A stretch of 64,000 nt of DNA from Sternotherus odoratus (taxonomy: Eukaryota; Chordata; Testudines; Kinosternidae): NCBI GenBank assembly GCA_032164245.1, contig JAVMKO010000150.1:124001-188000 (forward strand). The letters are read 5' to 3'. The first letter of the stretch is position 1, and the number at the start of each line of letters is the position of its first letter. The position numbers were made by a program, and so were the translations under genes. Below the pieces are notes generated by a model, which worked only from the letters and a program-made list of their open reading frames with translations, did not search any database and was not told the origin of the DNA. Below, piece by piece: positions 12,116 through 23,331 of this stretch.

Positions 12116-12185
12116 ACACTCACTGCATTCCTAGGGCTTCTCCCCCGTGTGGATTCTCAAGACGCCCTAGGAATGCAGTGAGTGT
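12116..12185. repeat. Perfect 22-bp inverted repeat made from zinc-finger sequence
   Basis: Arms 12116-12137 and 12164-12185 are exact reverse complements, separated by 26 bp. Read on the minus strand, the loop and arm encode a zinc-finger linker (HTGE-type) with the ECSEC start of a finger, so the DNA is a C2H2 remnant. It could fold into a hairpin. The flanking 11996-13335 holds no other recognisable gene. Confidence 0.8.
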
Positions 12186-13335
12186 ACAGGCCACTACAAT
12201 GTGGAGGTTCATAGTTTATGGACCTATCATAGGTTCATAAACAAGGCTCTGCATGTTTACTCTGCCCCCTGCTCCTCCCCTTCCCTTTGTGGTCCTGCCC
12301 TCCTGCTCCCCTTCTCCCAAGACCCCATCTCTTTCTCCTCCCCTCCCCCAAGACCCTGCCCCCTGGCCTTTAGCTGGAGCTGGGTTCTGGGAAGAGCTTC
12401 CCAAGGGTATCCTGGGCCACTCTAGGAAGCCCCGGACCCTGCCCCTGCCCTGGGCCCTGCATCCTGGGGGGAGGGAAGATGGACCGGGGGCTGCTCTGAC
12501 CCACCGTGCTCAGGGTGCATCCCCCATGGCAGCTGACTTTACTTGAGAGTTTTTGGCCAGGGCCTTGTCCAAGGGTTTCTGAAAATCTAAATCCCCTGGA
12601 TCCGCCTTGTCCACAGGCTGGTCGCCCCCCGCCCCATGACCTCGAGTAGATTGGTGAGGCCTGATTTCCTGTCACTGAAACCAGGGGGACTCTTCCCCAA
12701 CAATTACGGCCATCTCTGGGTCTGACAAGATTGTTCTTTATTGTAGGTTCAACCAGTTTGCCTGGCCCTGAAGTCAGGCTTCCAGGCCTGTCATTGCCAG
12801 GATCACCTCTGGAGCCCTTTTCATAAACTGGCATCATGTTGAAGGATTATTTAGTGTTATAAGAAATTGTAAAAAACAAAACAAAATCCCAGTTCATCTA
12901 AACGTGAGCTCCCTCTTCCGAAACGCCAGTTTCCCCAGTTCAGTTACACTCCCTGGAGCTCGGTGTTTCTAAATCAGAGTCGGGTGGCTCTGTGTTTCTG
13001 GTCAGGATGCCATTATTGGGGAGTTCCTCAATGAAGGTGCTGAGGAGTAATGGGATCTGTTTCCGTGTGCCCTGGGCCTTTGAGGGTTTGGAGAAATGCT
13101 GGTGAGTTTAAATTGCACAGGGTGGGGGAGCTGCATGTGGTCCCAGGTAAGTAGTAGTTGTGCTGTGGTGAGACTGAGCTGGTGTTGGGATTGTGTAAGT
13201 TGTGGTGCTTACCTGGGCAGATCATGTTTAATAAAACCCTATTTTTAAACCACCCCTGCCTGGGAGGGTAACAGGAGCGTTGTGAAGTAAGGCGTGTCCT
13301 TCATAATCCTTAAGATCAATGGCTCCAATACCACA

Positions 13336-13407
13336 GGGAGTATAGCTCAGTGGTAGAGCATTTGACTGCAGATCAAGAGGTCCTTGGTTCAAATCCAGGT
13401 GCTCCCT
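13336..13407 (+). tRNA. tRNA-Cys (GCA)
   Basis: A 72-nt cloverleaf. The acceptor GGGAGTA pairs with TGCTCCC, the D-arm is TAGCTCAGTGGTAGAGCA, the anticodon loop is CTGCAGA with GCA, and the B-box is GGTTCAAATCC. All stems are present. A TTTT tract follows about 20 nt downstream. It is the first tRNA of the cluster and appears functional. Confidence 0.93.
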
Positions 13408-13568
13408 TAGGAGTTGATTTACATGTTTTCATGGAAATATATTTTCAGATCAATCCCTACTATGTTCATCTGTTCCACTGAATGATCACCATACTTAGGG
13501 CTGGGAAGGATTTTTCCGCAGGATTAGATTGGCAGAGACCCTGGGGATTTTTTCACCTTCCTCTACAT

Positions 13569-14465
13569 CAGGGGTGGGGAACCTCCAGCCTGTGGGCCTT
13601 ATACGGCCCGCCAAAGCCTTCCATCCAGCCCGCGCGCGTCCCTGGCCGGCGGCTCCCCCAGGCGCTTCCCAGCCCCTTTGCCGAATGCGGAGCCGCCCCC
13701 GCCTGGCGCACCGGGGCAGCTCCGCACTCGGCAAAGAGGCCGGAAGCGCCTGGAGGAGCCGCCGGCCAGGGATGCAAGCGGGCCGGCAGGCGGGGGCGGC
13801 TCCGCGCTCGGCGAAGGGGCCGGGAAGCGCCTGGGGGAGTTGCCAGTGCAGCATGGCCACCATTAGCCCGGTGGGTTAAGGAGGAGCCACAGGGAGCTGA
13901 CGGTCAACGAGGTGTGGTGGGGGGAGAGGCTGGGCTGGGGGACAGGCAAGGGGGTGGGGGGGAGGCCAGGCTGGGTGGGCAGGGAGGGGGGCCAGGAGAC
14001 TAGGCTGGATGGGGTGGGTGCAGGAGGGAAGGAGGTTTGGTGTGGGGGAGGCTGGGCTGGGTGGGTCAGGCATGGGGGGCAGGAAGCTGGGTTGGGAGAG
14101 GGGAGGAGGTTAGGTTCCATGGGATGGGCCGGGCCAGGCAGGGGTGGGGGAGGAAAGGCGGTTAGATGGGGGGAGGCTGGGTGGGGGTAAAGGAAGGTCA
14201 CCCCCTACACCCAGGCTGATAGCAGGAGCTGACTGGGGCAGGCAGCAGGACCCTGGCTGGTAAGGGGCCAGCGGGGGAAACCCCAAAGCAGTGCAGGGCT
14301 AAGCACTCCGCCTGCCACTGCTTTGGGGTTTCCCCCACTGGCCCCTTGCCAGCTGGGGTCTCAGCTCCCATTGCCAGCCTGGGCTTCCTTAGGGGGGGAC
14401 CGGCCCGCGAATGACATTATAAAGGTCCAAATGGCCCTTCGCAGAAAAAAGGTTCCCCACCCCTG
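13569..14465. mobile_element. hAT-type non-autonomous element, 897 bp
   Basis: Termini are CAGGGGTGGGGAACCT and AGGTTCCCCACCCCTG, which are exact complements. Flanking 8-bp duplications are CTCTACAT (13561-13568) and CTCTACGT (14466-14473). The interior is GC-rich with self-complementary patches and no transposase. Related termini occur at 49990-50883. Confidence 0.88.
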
Positions 14466-14514
14466 CTCTACGTCATGGGACATGTGTCACTTGCAGGTTT
14501 AAATTAGTGTAAAT

Positions 14515-14776
14515 CAGTGGGTCGTCAAACTGGTGAGCACCCCCCCGGAGGTGTGCGAGACCACCCCATGGGGCTGCATGAGACCCCAGCACCACCACTG
14601 AGACCGCCCGGGAGACCGCCAAACTTCTGGGTGGGCTATTTGGTTCTGCCAAAATGCCACCACTGCCGGCAGCTTCTGATTTTTGCAGCGGCATTTTGGC
14701 AAACATACCCGCCCGGGGGCTGCCAGACTTTTCCCTCCATGGAAAGGGGCTGCGGGGGAAAGTTTGCAGACCTCTG
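14515..14776. mobile_element. hAT-type MITE, 262 bp
   Basis: Begins CAGTGGGTCGTCAAACT and ends AGTTTGCAGACCTCTG. It is flanked by GTGTAAAT (14507-14514) and CTGTAAAT (14777-14784). No coding capacity. Confidence 0.8.
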
Positions 14777-14879
14777 CTGTAAATGGTGAATTCTCTGCAA
14801 CTTGACATCTTTCAACCATGATTTGAGGACACCAGTAACTCAAGCAGATATTAGGGGATCTATTCCAGGAATGGGTGGG

Positions 14880-14960
14880 GTCTTTTGGCCTGTAAGCTGC
14901 AGGAGGTCGGATTAGATGATCACGCTGGTCCCTTCTGACCGTAAAGGCTCTGAGTCTAAA
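14880..14960 (+). mobile_element. CR1 LINE 3' end fragment
   Basis: The text GGAGGTCGGATTAGATGATC, followed by CTGGTCCCTTCTGACC, is the characteristic 3'-terminal sequence of CR1 elements. It is too short to classify further. Confidence 0.6.
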
Positions 14961-15173
14961 AGAGAGAGGGAAATAAAGGAAAAATTAAAAAAAAAATTGA
15001 ACACTGTAACAAGAGGATAAAACCAAGAGCTCACTCTACAGTCCCCCCCTTTCTTCCTCTGCTGGGTGTTGAACGACCTGCTGGGATTCAGAACATTCAT
15101 TCTCTGTTGTCATTGATAAACTGATACAATGTGACTAAAATTACACCCATCCCTGCTCACAAAAACCGCACAC

Positions 15174-15241
15174 TGCATGGGCTGGGAATTGAACCCAGGT
15201 CAACTGGAAGGGAGCTATGCTCACCACTATACCACCAATGC
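15174..15241 (-). pseudogene. tRNA-Gly (TCC-type) pseudogene
   Basis: The minus-strand sequence keeps the tRNA-Gly start (GCATTGGTGGTATAGTGG), a D-arm and a B-box (GGGTTCAATTCCC). About four bases of the anticodon arm are missing around CCCTTCCAG, so the arm cannot form. Confidence 0.8.
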
Positions 15242-16125
15242 ATGTGAGGAAATATTTCTCCTATGTGCCACTTATGTTTGACATATGACTCATTCCCACA
15301 GAGCTAAGGAGCTGGCTGGAGGCAGCCTGTCAGCTGGGAGCAGAGGCTGGTTCCCAGGAAGACATGAGCTCCACATCGCAGCTTGAGGTGACGCCAACCC
15401 CATCCCTGCCCTCAGAGAAGGGAACTGAAAATCATTTACCATGATGACAAATCCTACCCCGGAAGGAAGGAGGCAGCTCCTTTGAAAGCATGTTTAGTGT
15501 TGGTTCCTGCTGTGTACAGATGTTTCTGCTGCTGATTCCAATCCTGGGGCTCTGCCAGGATAAGGAACGATTATAAGCCCCCGGTTAGGCCACTAAGGAG
15601 AAGTGAATCTCGCTGCCCACACCCAGCTTGGCCACAAAAGAGCACTAGCCCAGGTCACTCAGTGCTCAGCTTTGCAAGTCTTCCGTCCATCCTGGACCCC
15701 TTCTCCTCCTGGACTGCAAGTAGCCATCCTGGGGAGCCAAGAGGCAGGGACAGGATTCTACCTCCCAGCAGCCACCCACAGCTCCCCAGGCTTTGGCAGA
15801 ATGAATGGTGCCCTATTATCCCCACAGCTTCTGCCCTGCCTTCCTCAGCAGGACTTTCCTCTTTTGTCCCATTCCCACCTCACTTCCTCCTTTGGCAAGT
15901 CATGTAATGGAGACCAGCAGGAAGAGCCGGCTGTGAAGGCCAAGCTCCAAGGGCAGAGGAGCACAAACCACAAGCATAGGCACCGACTCCATTGGTCTTC
16001 TGGGGCTCAGCACCCACCAGCAGCTCCTTGTGCTCTTGCACCGCAGCTCACCTCCACCTCCAATCCACCTCCACCTCCTCCCCTAAGTGTGCCGCTGCTG
16101 TGCTTCCCTCTCCCACCAGGCTTGC

Positions 16126-16145
16126 CATGAAACAGCTGTTTCATG
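16126..16145. repeat. Perfect 20-bp palindrome
   Basis: CATGAAACAGCTGTTTCATG is its own reverse complement and is flanked by further imperfect complementarity (GGCTTGC / GTGGCAAACC). A related hairpin lies at 16344-16383, with exact 10-bp arms AGGCTTGCCA and TGGCAAGCCT. They may be the palindromic core of a repeat family. Confidence 0.8.
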
Positions 16146-16715
16146 TGGCAAACCGGGGAGCGAGGAGGAAGCAGCGGAATGGCGGTGCACTCGGGGGAGG
16201 AGGCGGTGGTGGAGCGGAGGTGAGCTGGGGAGGGGAGTGGTTCCTCTGCCGCCTGTCAGGGTTACATCCTGTGGCCCTCCCCCTGCCCTAGCTAAGCTCT
16301 GCCTGCTCCCCTGAGCCCACCACGACTACTTATCCCCCCTCTCAGGCTTGCCACATGACACAGTTGTTTTGCATGGCAAGCCTGGGAGGGAGGAGTAGGA
16401 GGGGAAATGTGGGACAGCTGTGGGAGGAGGCGGGGCTGGGGATTTGGGGAAGGGGTTGGAATGGGGGCAGAGAAGGGGCAGAGTTGGGGTGGCCCGAGCA
16501 CTCACCAGTGCTGGGTAAAGTTGGCCACTATGGCCACAAGCCTCCAAAAGGCGATTGGCCTAAGTCCTGCAGCTTCCCCGGGCTGATTCCAGGTGCTTTC
16601 TCCACTGATGTCACCCCCCTCTCTCATGCAGGAGTTGGGATGATCCAGGGACAGGCCAGTGGCAGAGAGAGGAGCTCCTTGCTGGACAGAAAGGGGAGCT
16701 GGGAAAAGTAAATGT

Positions 16716-16785
16716 TGTTTACTGGGTTTGAACGAGGGGCCTTTGGCGTTGTAGGCAAATGTGGTAACCACTACGGTACAAAAAC
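16716..16785 (-). pseudogene. tRNA-Val pseudogene
   Basis: The minus strand keeps the tRNA-Val pattern (GTAGTGGTTACCACATTTGCC) and a degraded T-arm, but the acceptor and anticodon stems have mismatches and bases are missing. It is the inverted partner of the intact tRNA-Val at 42027. Confidence 0.7.
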
Positions 16786-16816
16786 TCCCTTGGATTCTGG
16801 AGAAAGTGGTGACAGC

Positions 16817-16890
16817 CCTTCTCTAGGTCAGCTGGTAGAGCAAAGGTCTGGAGCCGGCACTCAGGAAATCAAACCTATGTCCCCCTTGTG
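16817..16890 (+). pseudogene. Possible tRNA-Tyr-like remnant
   Basis: CCTTCTCTAGGTCAGCTGGTAGAGC resembles the 5' half of tRNA-Tyr, but the anticodon arm and 3' half (GAAATCAAACC) are badly degraded. Identity is tentative. Confidence 0.35.
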
Positions 16891-17732
16891 ACTCCAGTGT
16901 GGCGAGAGCTTCTTTTTCCTCCCCTTGCTGAGATAGAGCAAGAGAAGAAAGAAAGCTCATGTGGGTCAACTTGGTACACAAGCCTACGCTGCTTTCCCCT
17001 GCTGGGGAGCCTGAAATGAGGGACTTGTGGTGGGTAGAGGTACCACTGTCCTTTCAGAAAAACAGTGAACCCTGCACGTAAAGGGACCAGGAGCCTGCCA
17101 AAGCCTGGGATTTACTGCTGCTGCTGATTCCAATCCTGGGGCTCTGCCTGGATAAGGAACAATTGAGGCTGTCATTCAAGTGGAGACGGGAGATGATTTT
17201 TTTGACAGGGACGGCTGCCTCGGCTGCCTCCTCTTAAAGGTGCTTGTCTGTCACCTTCTAATCTCATCCAGCTCCCCCCAAACTGTTCTAAAGCATTAAC
17301 TGTTTCTTCTCCTTCATGCCACTTGAATGTAGCTGGGAATCCCAGTGCCTAGAAGAGCTTTTCCACAGACAGTGAAGTCCCCACAGGGCTGTGTTCCCAC
17401 AGGGCTGTTCCAGGGGCTCAAGTCCCCCACCCCAGGACAGATGGGGCAGTAACCTCACATCACCCCTTTGTGACTCCCAGGGACCCTGCAGGGACAGCAG
17501 CTCCATGCTGGGCCCTGGGGAACCCCAAAGCACCTGGGGAGAGGGGGCAGAGACTTGAAGTTACCTCAGGTGACTCCTAGATGGAGGTCTGGCTGCTAGG
17601 TGGAGGTGCGCAAGATGCGACTCTGCATCCCCCTTGAAGTGTAAACAGAGAGAGAATTTGCTCCTCTTTTCAATGTGGAGCAAATAAAGGCAGGTGGAAT
17701 TATTTCCAGGGCTATACGTAGAAAACACAAAC

Positions 17733-17804
17733 TAGCAGAGGATGGTTTCGATCCATCGACCTCTGGGTTATGGGCCCAGCACGCTTCCGCTGCGCCACTC
17801 TGCT
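17733..17804 (-). tRNA. Initiator tRNA-Met (CAT)
   Basis: A 72-nt sequence identical in layout to vertebrate initiator tRNA-Met: AGCAGAGTGGCGCAGCGGAA, anticodon loop CCCATAA after GGG, and T-arm GATGGATCGAAACCATC with the initiator-type ATCGAAA. A TTTT tract lies just downstream on the minus strand. It appears intact. Decayed copies are at 26129 and 31112. Confidence 0.95.
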
Positions 17805-17819
17805 GTTGATGTGGGGCTT

Positions 17820-18774
17820 TTGTAGAACTGATAAATGAAATTGTTTGTAAATTGTTCATGTTCACAGCTGTTCAGGTGGCTGCCTTTCTAAATTTCACTT
17901 TCAATCCAATTGCTACTTAAAGGATTTAAACTTGCACTGTTTCATTGTAACGTCTGCTCACTATTTACCATTCTATAGTAACTATTGTTCACCATCTGCC
18001 ATTTCTTACACTTGTCTATATTGTAACTCAAACTCCATTTAACTTGTCTTAAACTCCATTTTAAAATGCTCACTCCATTTTGTAAACCTTGCTGTAAACG
18101 TCAAGAAAGTAAAACCTTTCTGCAAAACCCTGATGTAAACTAATTAATTTAAATGTGTGAATGAGGTATGCATGGATGATGAAATCAACCTCCAGCCCCT
18201 CCTGATGAAAAAGTGTGAACACCAACGCTGAAGATGCAGCCAATAGCCTGAACAAAGTAAGAGGAGTCCAGCCTAAAGAGAAAAGAACAAAGGTCCAATT
18301 GAAGGAACATGGAAGCCAGGTCCAAGGCTGAAAGTCAGGTCTGCAATTGACGGGTAATCAATCACCCAGATCCCAGAGGCAGCGTGACACACCAAGACCT
18401 AAAGATGCTGGATTCAAACTAAGAGCCAATAAAAAGGATGGGTGAGATAGAAAACTTTGGGTAACGTTCTGCTGCCAACATCAAGGGGTATCGGTGCGCG
18501 CCCGACAGAGACCCAACCCCTCCTTGTGCCCGGCTCTCTTGGCAAGTTAGCCACCACAAGCTACGATCCCAAGCTGCGAACCCAAGCCACGGACTCAAGC
18601 TACGTTCAGGACGGGTAACTGTACAGCAGCTGCAGAACATCTAGTGTGTGTGCATGTGTTGTGTATACAAAGGTATTAGATATTAGCTATTGTTTATAAA
18701 TCAAATTGTGTTATAATAAATGTGACATTCTTGTCTTGTCCCCTGAAAACATCCTGTGTCGTTTTATCTGTATA
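17820..18774. mobile_element. LTR-like insertion in the left duplication arm
   Basis: About 955 bp present here but absent from the mirrored right arm, so it arrived after the duplication. The candidate ends are TGTAGAAC and TATAACA. It carries an AATAAA-type signal near its 3' end (18714-18720) and no long open frame. This fits a solitary retroviral LTR. A clean target duplication is not visible, so the exact ends are approximate. Confidence 0.5.
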
Positions 18775-19157
18775 ACAGTCTCCATGACTCATTCACAGGG
18801 CTGCTGTCCGTAGTTGGTTGAGCTCACAAGCTGTGCATGAGAGAGTTGTGCCCATGGGATTTAGATGCTTTTTAAGCAGGTGATTGTCCATGTGTCACAT
18901 CTCCAAAGCTGAACTGAAATGTGGTGGCTGCATTCACCTCCAGGGTCTCCTTAGTCTAATGAGTCACTAAAACCAGCCCCAGCCCCCACTTATCCCCAGT
19001 GAGATCCAGACAGTCACAGACACCCTGCCTGACCCCCAGCCCAGGGAAACTTTGTTATGCAGGGGGGCAGCCTGGGAGATTAGTTCCTGAGAGACACTGG
19101 CTGGGAGAAGATGAGAGGTCAGGGGAGAGTCAGCCTGGCCTGGGAGACATCCCTTAC

Positions 19158-19240
19158 CTGGGCTGGAGAGGGTGGAAGTGCTCCAGGAGCATGCTGGGAG
19201 ATGTAGTGTCTGACTCTCCAGGGAGCAGAAGTGACGTTAA
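19158..19240 (-). promoter_or_regulatory. Zinc-finger-type promoter and exon 1 (copy B)
   Basis: The minus strand repeats the layout of 8268-8400: CRE-like TGACGT/AACGTCA (19231-19236), a weakened ETS site, an ACTACATCTCCCAGC motif (about 19193-19207), and an exon ending CCCAG|GTAAGG at 19158. No zinc-finger exon follows on this strand within the window, so it may be orphaned. Confidence 0.5.
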
Positions 19241-19488
19241 GCAGGGGGATGGTGAGCTGGGCTGCAAATGAGCCTTGGATGCTGTAACTCCTGTGGGGCC
19301 ATTGGAGCCTCTCCCGGAGCCAGAGAAGAGTTTTGTGTGAATCCTGAAACAGGGACACCCCTGGGCTGGGGGAGGGGCATGCTCTGCTGGCAACAGGGCC
19401 TGGGGAAGCCCAGCTAGGGGAGGCAAACCCCCATGGTAGGAGATTTGGGAGGAAATGGATCTTACACCAGTCACGTCGGGTCACACCC

Positions 19489-19618
19489 ATGAAGGAGGAG
19501 GAGTTGGGAGTGTCAGGAGTTTCACGCAGTCACCCAGGTGATTTTGATGACATGGCTATGGAGGAGGATGAAGCGCCTGGGGATAAAATCAGCTGTTCTT
19601 CATGGGGGTCAGAGGCAG
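19489..19618 (+). CDS. Conserved acidic open frame (copy 1), unknown
   Basis: Starting at ATG 19489 the frame encodes a 44-residue stretch including SRSHPGDFDDMAMEEDEAPG and DKISCSSWGSEAA before copy 2 diverges. It is matched on the minus strand at 30257-30386. A second matching block (DPEAVESQHHGQQES, about 20015-20060) is separated here by an insertion but contiguous in copy 2. It lies head-to-head with promoter copy B, about 250 bp away. I do not recognise the product. Either a divergent small gene or an exon of a larger one is possible; conserved DNA without coding function is not excluded. Confidence 0.3.
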
Positions 19619-20360
19619 CAATTGTTACATTAAAAACTCCTCAGGGAAGTAGCTGTGAGTGGTCACCAAATGTTTCTTTGTGTTCACATCTGTCCAGGAA
19701 TGAGGCCTAAAGCAGAAATGGGGGAGGGGCTGTGAATTGAAATCAGGTGGAGAGAGAAATGTGTCCAAACCCAGTGAGACTCGATGTGGGGGAGAAATAA
19801 CAAGTGATCCCAGCTCCTTCCCCCAGCCTTAGGTGGGGATTAGCTGCCAACAGCTGTGGCTGCTGCTCTGAGGGGAGCGGTATAAGTGTCTGTCTGTGGG
19901 TGCAGCCCACCAGCTGGTTCTCCTGGGGCAGAAGGTGAGTGGCTGGGCCGGGATGCACCGGCTGGGAGATGAAATATGAACAGGGGTCTAAGGAACCAGT
20001 CTCCAGTGGGGGGTCAAGGATCCTGAGGCAGTGGAGTCTCAGCATCACGGTCAGCAAGAGTCAAAAGTGCTTGGGGGTGAGCAAGGGGGGCAATGGTCCT
20101 AGTGGATTTTTTGGGCATCCCTTTCTCTCCTTGCCTACAACAACCCAGCAGTCCCCAGCTCTCTCTCTGCACTAGGGCTGTGTGCTCTGTGGGAAGGGGC
20201 CTCTAGGGATGGGTATTTCCAGCTGCATTAAAGGGTCCTAAAGGAGAAGGAAAAGTTAATGCCTCAGAAAAGTCTGTGTGTGTGTGTTGGCTGGATGAGA
20301 TGGTGTCTAGAAACCCCTCTGTTGTAGTCCCTTTTCTTTGAATCGGGGAGTAAAATCAGT

Positions 20361-20433
20361 TGCCCTCTCTGAGGCTTGAACTCAGGACCTTCAGATTATG
20401 AGACTGACACACTGCCAACTGTGCTAAGAAGGC
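20361..20433 (-). tRNA. Elongator tRNA-Met (CAT)
   Basis: A 73-nt cloverleaf, minus strand. The acceptor GCCTTCT pairs with AGAGGGC, the D-arm is TAGCACAGTTGGCAGTG, the anticodon loop is CTCATAA, and the B-box is GAGTTCAAGCCTC. A TTTT tract follows. Its mirrored partner is at 29838. Confidence 0.9.
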
Positions 20434-21187
20434 CTGAAGAAGGCTTATGCTTAATGCGTATAAGACCCTCCTACAGCAATGACTGGGGCAGCAATGGAGC
20501 AAGGGATGTGCAGGAAGAAGCAGGGAGATCTGGTGCCCAATGACCTGTCCTGGCAGCTTTCTCAGTATCAAATAAATCAGTTCTCTCTGCTAGTGAGAAC
20601 AAAGAAACAAAGCATGCTGCTCGGGGGGTGGTCTTCAGTGGGTGTTTGGCCGGGCAGGGAACATGCCAGCTGTGTGTCTTGTGACTGTCTGCTCACAACA
20701 CATCGGCATTGTCCTCCCCTCCATTGCTCGGTGGATTTGAAGCCTTCCCTTGGAGATGTGGCACCCGCTGCCTCTGCTCCAGGTGCCCAGAGGAGGAAAG
20801 GTGAGCTGGACTCCAGCCTGGGACTCTTCCTCCCTCCTGCCGAGCCCTGAAGATTCAGCCTGGCCCTGGCCCTCTTTTCTGCAAGTGCCATGTGGGCAAG
20901 AGGAAGAGACTGGCACCTGCGGGTGCAGGGACCAACGTTGTGGATGTCAGGTGAAGCATGAGAAACACAACCGGCAGGGCAACCCCCAGGAATCTCTAGC
21001 CAGATGGTTTAGTTCAGGACCCCAGCTTAGAGCGGCCAGCCTGTTGAACCAGCTGGATCAAAAACCTACCTGCAGTGCAGATCACTTGCCCCGTGGGAAG
21101 GAAAAGAGCTGATTGTGGTTCACCCAGTGAAAGGTCAACCAGTACATTCAGCTCTAATGGTTAGCAGCAAATTAACTCATTACCAGG
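20434..21187. other. Flank of duplicated tRNA-Met unit
   Basis: The first part (about 20434-20600) mirrors 29690-29837, including the TCCCAGGACAG / CTGTCCTGGCAG stretch. The remainder shows no recognisable gene or element. Confidence 0.4.
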
Positions 21188-21252
21188 AGGTCCCACAGAG
21201 ATTTGAACTCAGATCACAGAGCCCTGAGTGCTGATCATTACACCATGGGACC
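21188..21252 (-). pseudogene. tRNA-Gln pseudogene
   Basis: The minus strand starts GGTCCCATGGTGTAATGATC and ends with a tRNA-Gln T-arm and acceptor (GTGGGACC). The anticodon arm is shortened by about seven bases (CAGGGCTCTGTGATC), so it cannot work. Confidence 0.8.
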
Positions 21253-22477
21253 TAGTATGAGTAGCTATCCTTTGCCCCCATGACTCTCAGCTAGCAGGCT
21301 TGCACTCAGCATTTATTGCTTCCCACCAGCAGTTTCTTCTCACAGAACACTCTCTCCTCCTCCATCCACTATAGTCCTGCTCTACCATATCTGTGGGTCC
21401 TGCCCTCAGTCCCCCCATCCCCCTGCTTTGGCTCTGTTCCCTGCAGACCTCAGGAATGTCTGGGGAGGCTGCCTCCCTTCACTCGGTGTCCTACTCATCT
21501 CAGCCAGCTGCAGACTCATCTGGAGTTCAACCAGCTGTCGCCTCATCTGGTCATTCAGTCACCCACTGACCCGCTCCCCTGCCTGGCTGGTCTGGTGGAA
21601 ATCCCACAGGACACTGCAGGACTTGGCACTGTTGGTTTATTAAAGGTTGTGGTGTTTGCTCGACCCCTGGAACAAAGCTGCCAACTCCTCCCTCACCGAC
21701 TCCCACCAATCCCCCGGTTGCCGTAGACCCCTCTGATGCTTTCCTGTTCTGCCAACACCGTGTGGACTCACCGCCCCGCCCCTTTATCTTGCAGACTCTG
21801 GATGTTCAGCTTCCAGGATCCTCTGCCCTTGGTCAGGGAATTGAGATGCACGGTGAGAGCTGTGTGATCCGAACAGTCCATTGGCACTACCCTGCACTGG
21901 GCTGTCAACGGTCTCTCCTTCATGGAAATCTGGTCAATGCCATTCCTGGTGCACCCCATTGGCGGCTGGTGTCAGCTTGGGTCAGAGGAATAGCATGCAC
22001 AGCATGGGGCAGGATCATTGCCTGTGGGTGGGGGTCCCCTGTGCTGGAGGAGGGTCCCACTGGAAAATGAAAGGTTCTGAGGTGGATGGGCAGGCTCAGG
22101 GTCAGCCTGCCCTGGCAGTAGCAGCAGGGGGGGCACTAGGACCCTGCGATGGCAGTTGCTGCAGGGAGGCAGCATGGAGCTGCAGGGGAGAGACAGGGAT
22201 GCTCAGCTCCAGAGCAGAGGGAGGGGCCTGGCAGCAAGGGAGGGGCAGGGACACTCAGGGAGACAGGTGGGGTGACAGGCAGGGCTGGGGGAGAGACCCA
22301 GCTATTAACATTGGTGGAGCTGGGACCCTGGGCCCTGAATGTTGCTGGAGCCCAGGCACCAGGGGCCCAGATAATTTGCTGCCCCTGCCAGGATCCACAC
22401 TAGCACCTTGTGAGCTCTAGTGCTGCCAGGCAGATGTGCCAGGTGTGAGGGAGCAGCCTTAGAACCTCTAATTGTGT
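21253..22477. other. No gene recognised
   Basis: Open frames exist but lack any family feature, repeats or splice support that I can see. Composition is similar to the flanks. Confidence 0.3.
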
Positions 22478-22517
22478 GTCTCTGTGGTGCAATGGGTCAG
22501 TGTGTTTTGCTGTTAAT
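22478..22517 (+). pseudogene. Truncated tRNA-Asn pseudogene
   Basis: GTCTCTGTGGTGCAATGGGT and the following CAGTGTGTT match the 5' half of the tRNA-Asn at 26310 almost exactly. Similarity stops just after the anticodon region (GCTGTTAA). Confidence 0.75.
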
Positions 22518-22679
22518 TTGCAAAATCTTCAGCCTGGCACATTTTGCTCCCTTCCCACTTCTGTCCAAGTCACAAGGAAGAACTGGACGAGAGACGCCAG
22601 CTCCAAAACTGCCTCCTTCCCACTTTGTAGGCTGCTGGGATGTTATTAATATGAACTGGGACCGTATCGATCATTGATC

Positions 22680-23121
22680 TGGGAGAGTGGCGAAAGCAGG
22701 GGAGGGCCGGGAGTAGCCTCCCCCACCAGGAGCTCAGTTGCATACTGCTGAGCCTCCAGGAGAAGAGGGGAGGGCAAGAAGATGTTCCCCCCACCGGAGG
22801 AGTCCTTCCCATGACCTCCCTAGTGCATCTCCCTGCTCTCCCAGAGCCTCAGCGTCTGGTGTCTGAGCTCCCTGCAGGGGCAGGCTGCTCCCAGCGCCTT
22901 CCCCCTGGGCACCTTCCCCCGCTCTCCCAGAGCTTCAGTGACGCTCCAGGAACACGGGGCAAGGTGCTGGGAGCAGCCTTCCAGCTCAGGCAACTGAGAG
23001 TGATGCTCTGGGAGGGCAGGGGAGGGGCCGAGAGCAGCCTCCCTTACCGAGCCCTGGCGGGCCAGTCAGAACAGGTTCGGGGGCCAGATCTGGCCTGCAG
23101 GCTGTAGTTTGCCCACCCCTG
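22680..23121. mobile_element. hAT-like element remnant
   Basis: The right end (GTAGTTTGCCCACCCCTG) matches the terminal sequence of the hAT-like element at 49990-50883. The left terminus is not evident, so the element is truncated or diverged and the left limit is approximate. Confidence 0.45.
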
Positions 23122-23331
23122 ATCTACAGCAACCTCATTATCCACAAACACACTCTCCTCATGGTCCAGCCAGAAGGGAAATGAGCAGGAATTCTTGCTC
23201 TTCAGCCATGGACACACTTAGACAATGGCACAGCAGTGAGTGTGTTGTGGAAGCTGGTCTGAGGAAATAATTGGAAAGGATCATTCAGTGAGAACAAAAG
23301 TAGAGTGTAATGACAAACCACTATCCAGCAA

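Larger units (their letters stand above)
15600..16790. repeat. Segment inverted relative to 42000-42570 (tRNA-Val unit)
   Basis: Stretches 15700-15905 and 16530-16700 match the reverse complement of 42340-42560 and 42100-42260. Examples are CTTTGGCAGAATGAATGGTG and CAGGGACAGGCCAGTGGCAG. Each copy ends at a tRNA-Val sequence, intact at 42027 and decayed at 16716. The middle (about 15960-16480) is an extra repeat insert with hairpins. Protein-like frames here are not conserved between the copies. Confidence 0.65.
17281..20470. repeat. Left arm of a large inverted duplication
   Basis: From the iMet tRNA at 17733 through the promoter at 19158, the acidic reading frame at 19489 and tRNA-Met at 20361, the order is mirrored on the opposite strand at 29500-31320. 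The arm is interrupted by an LTR-like insertion (about 17820-18774) and by an extra 390 bp (about 19620-20000) absent from the right arm. The outer part 17281-17530 is instead mirrored at about 35750-36010. Confidence 0.8.
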
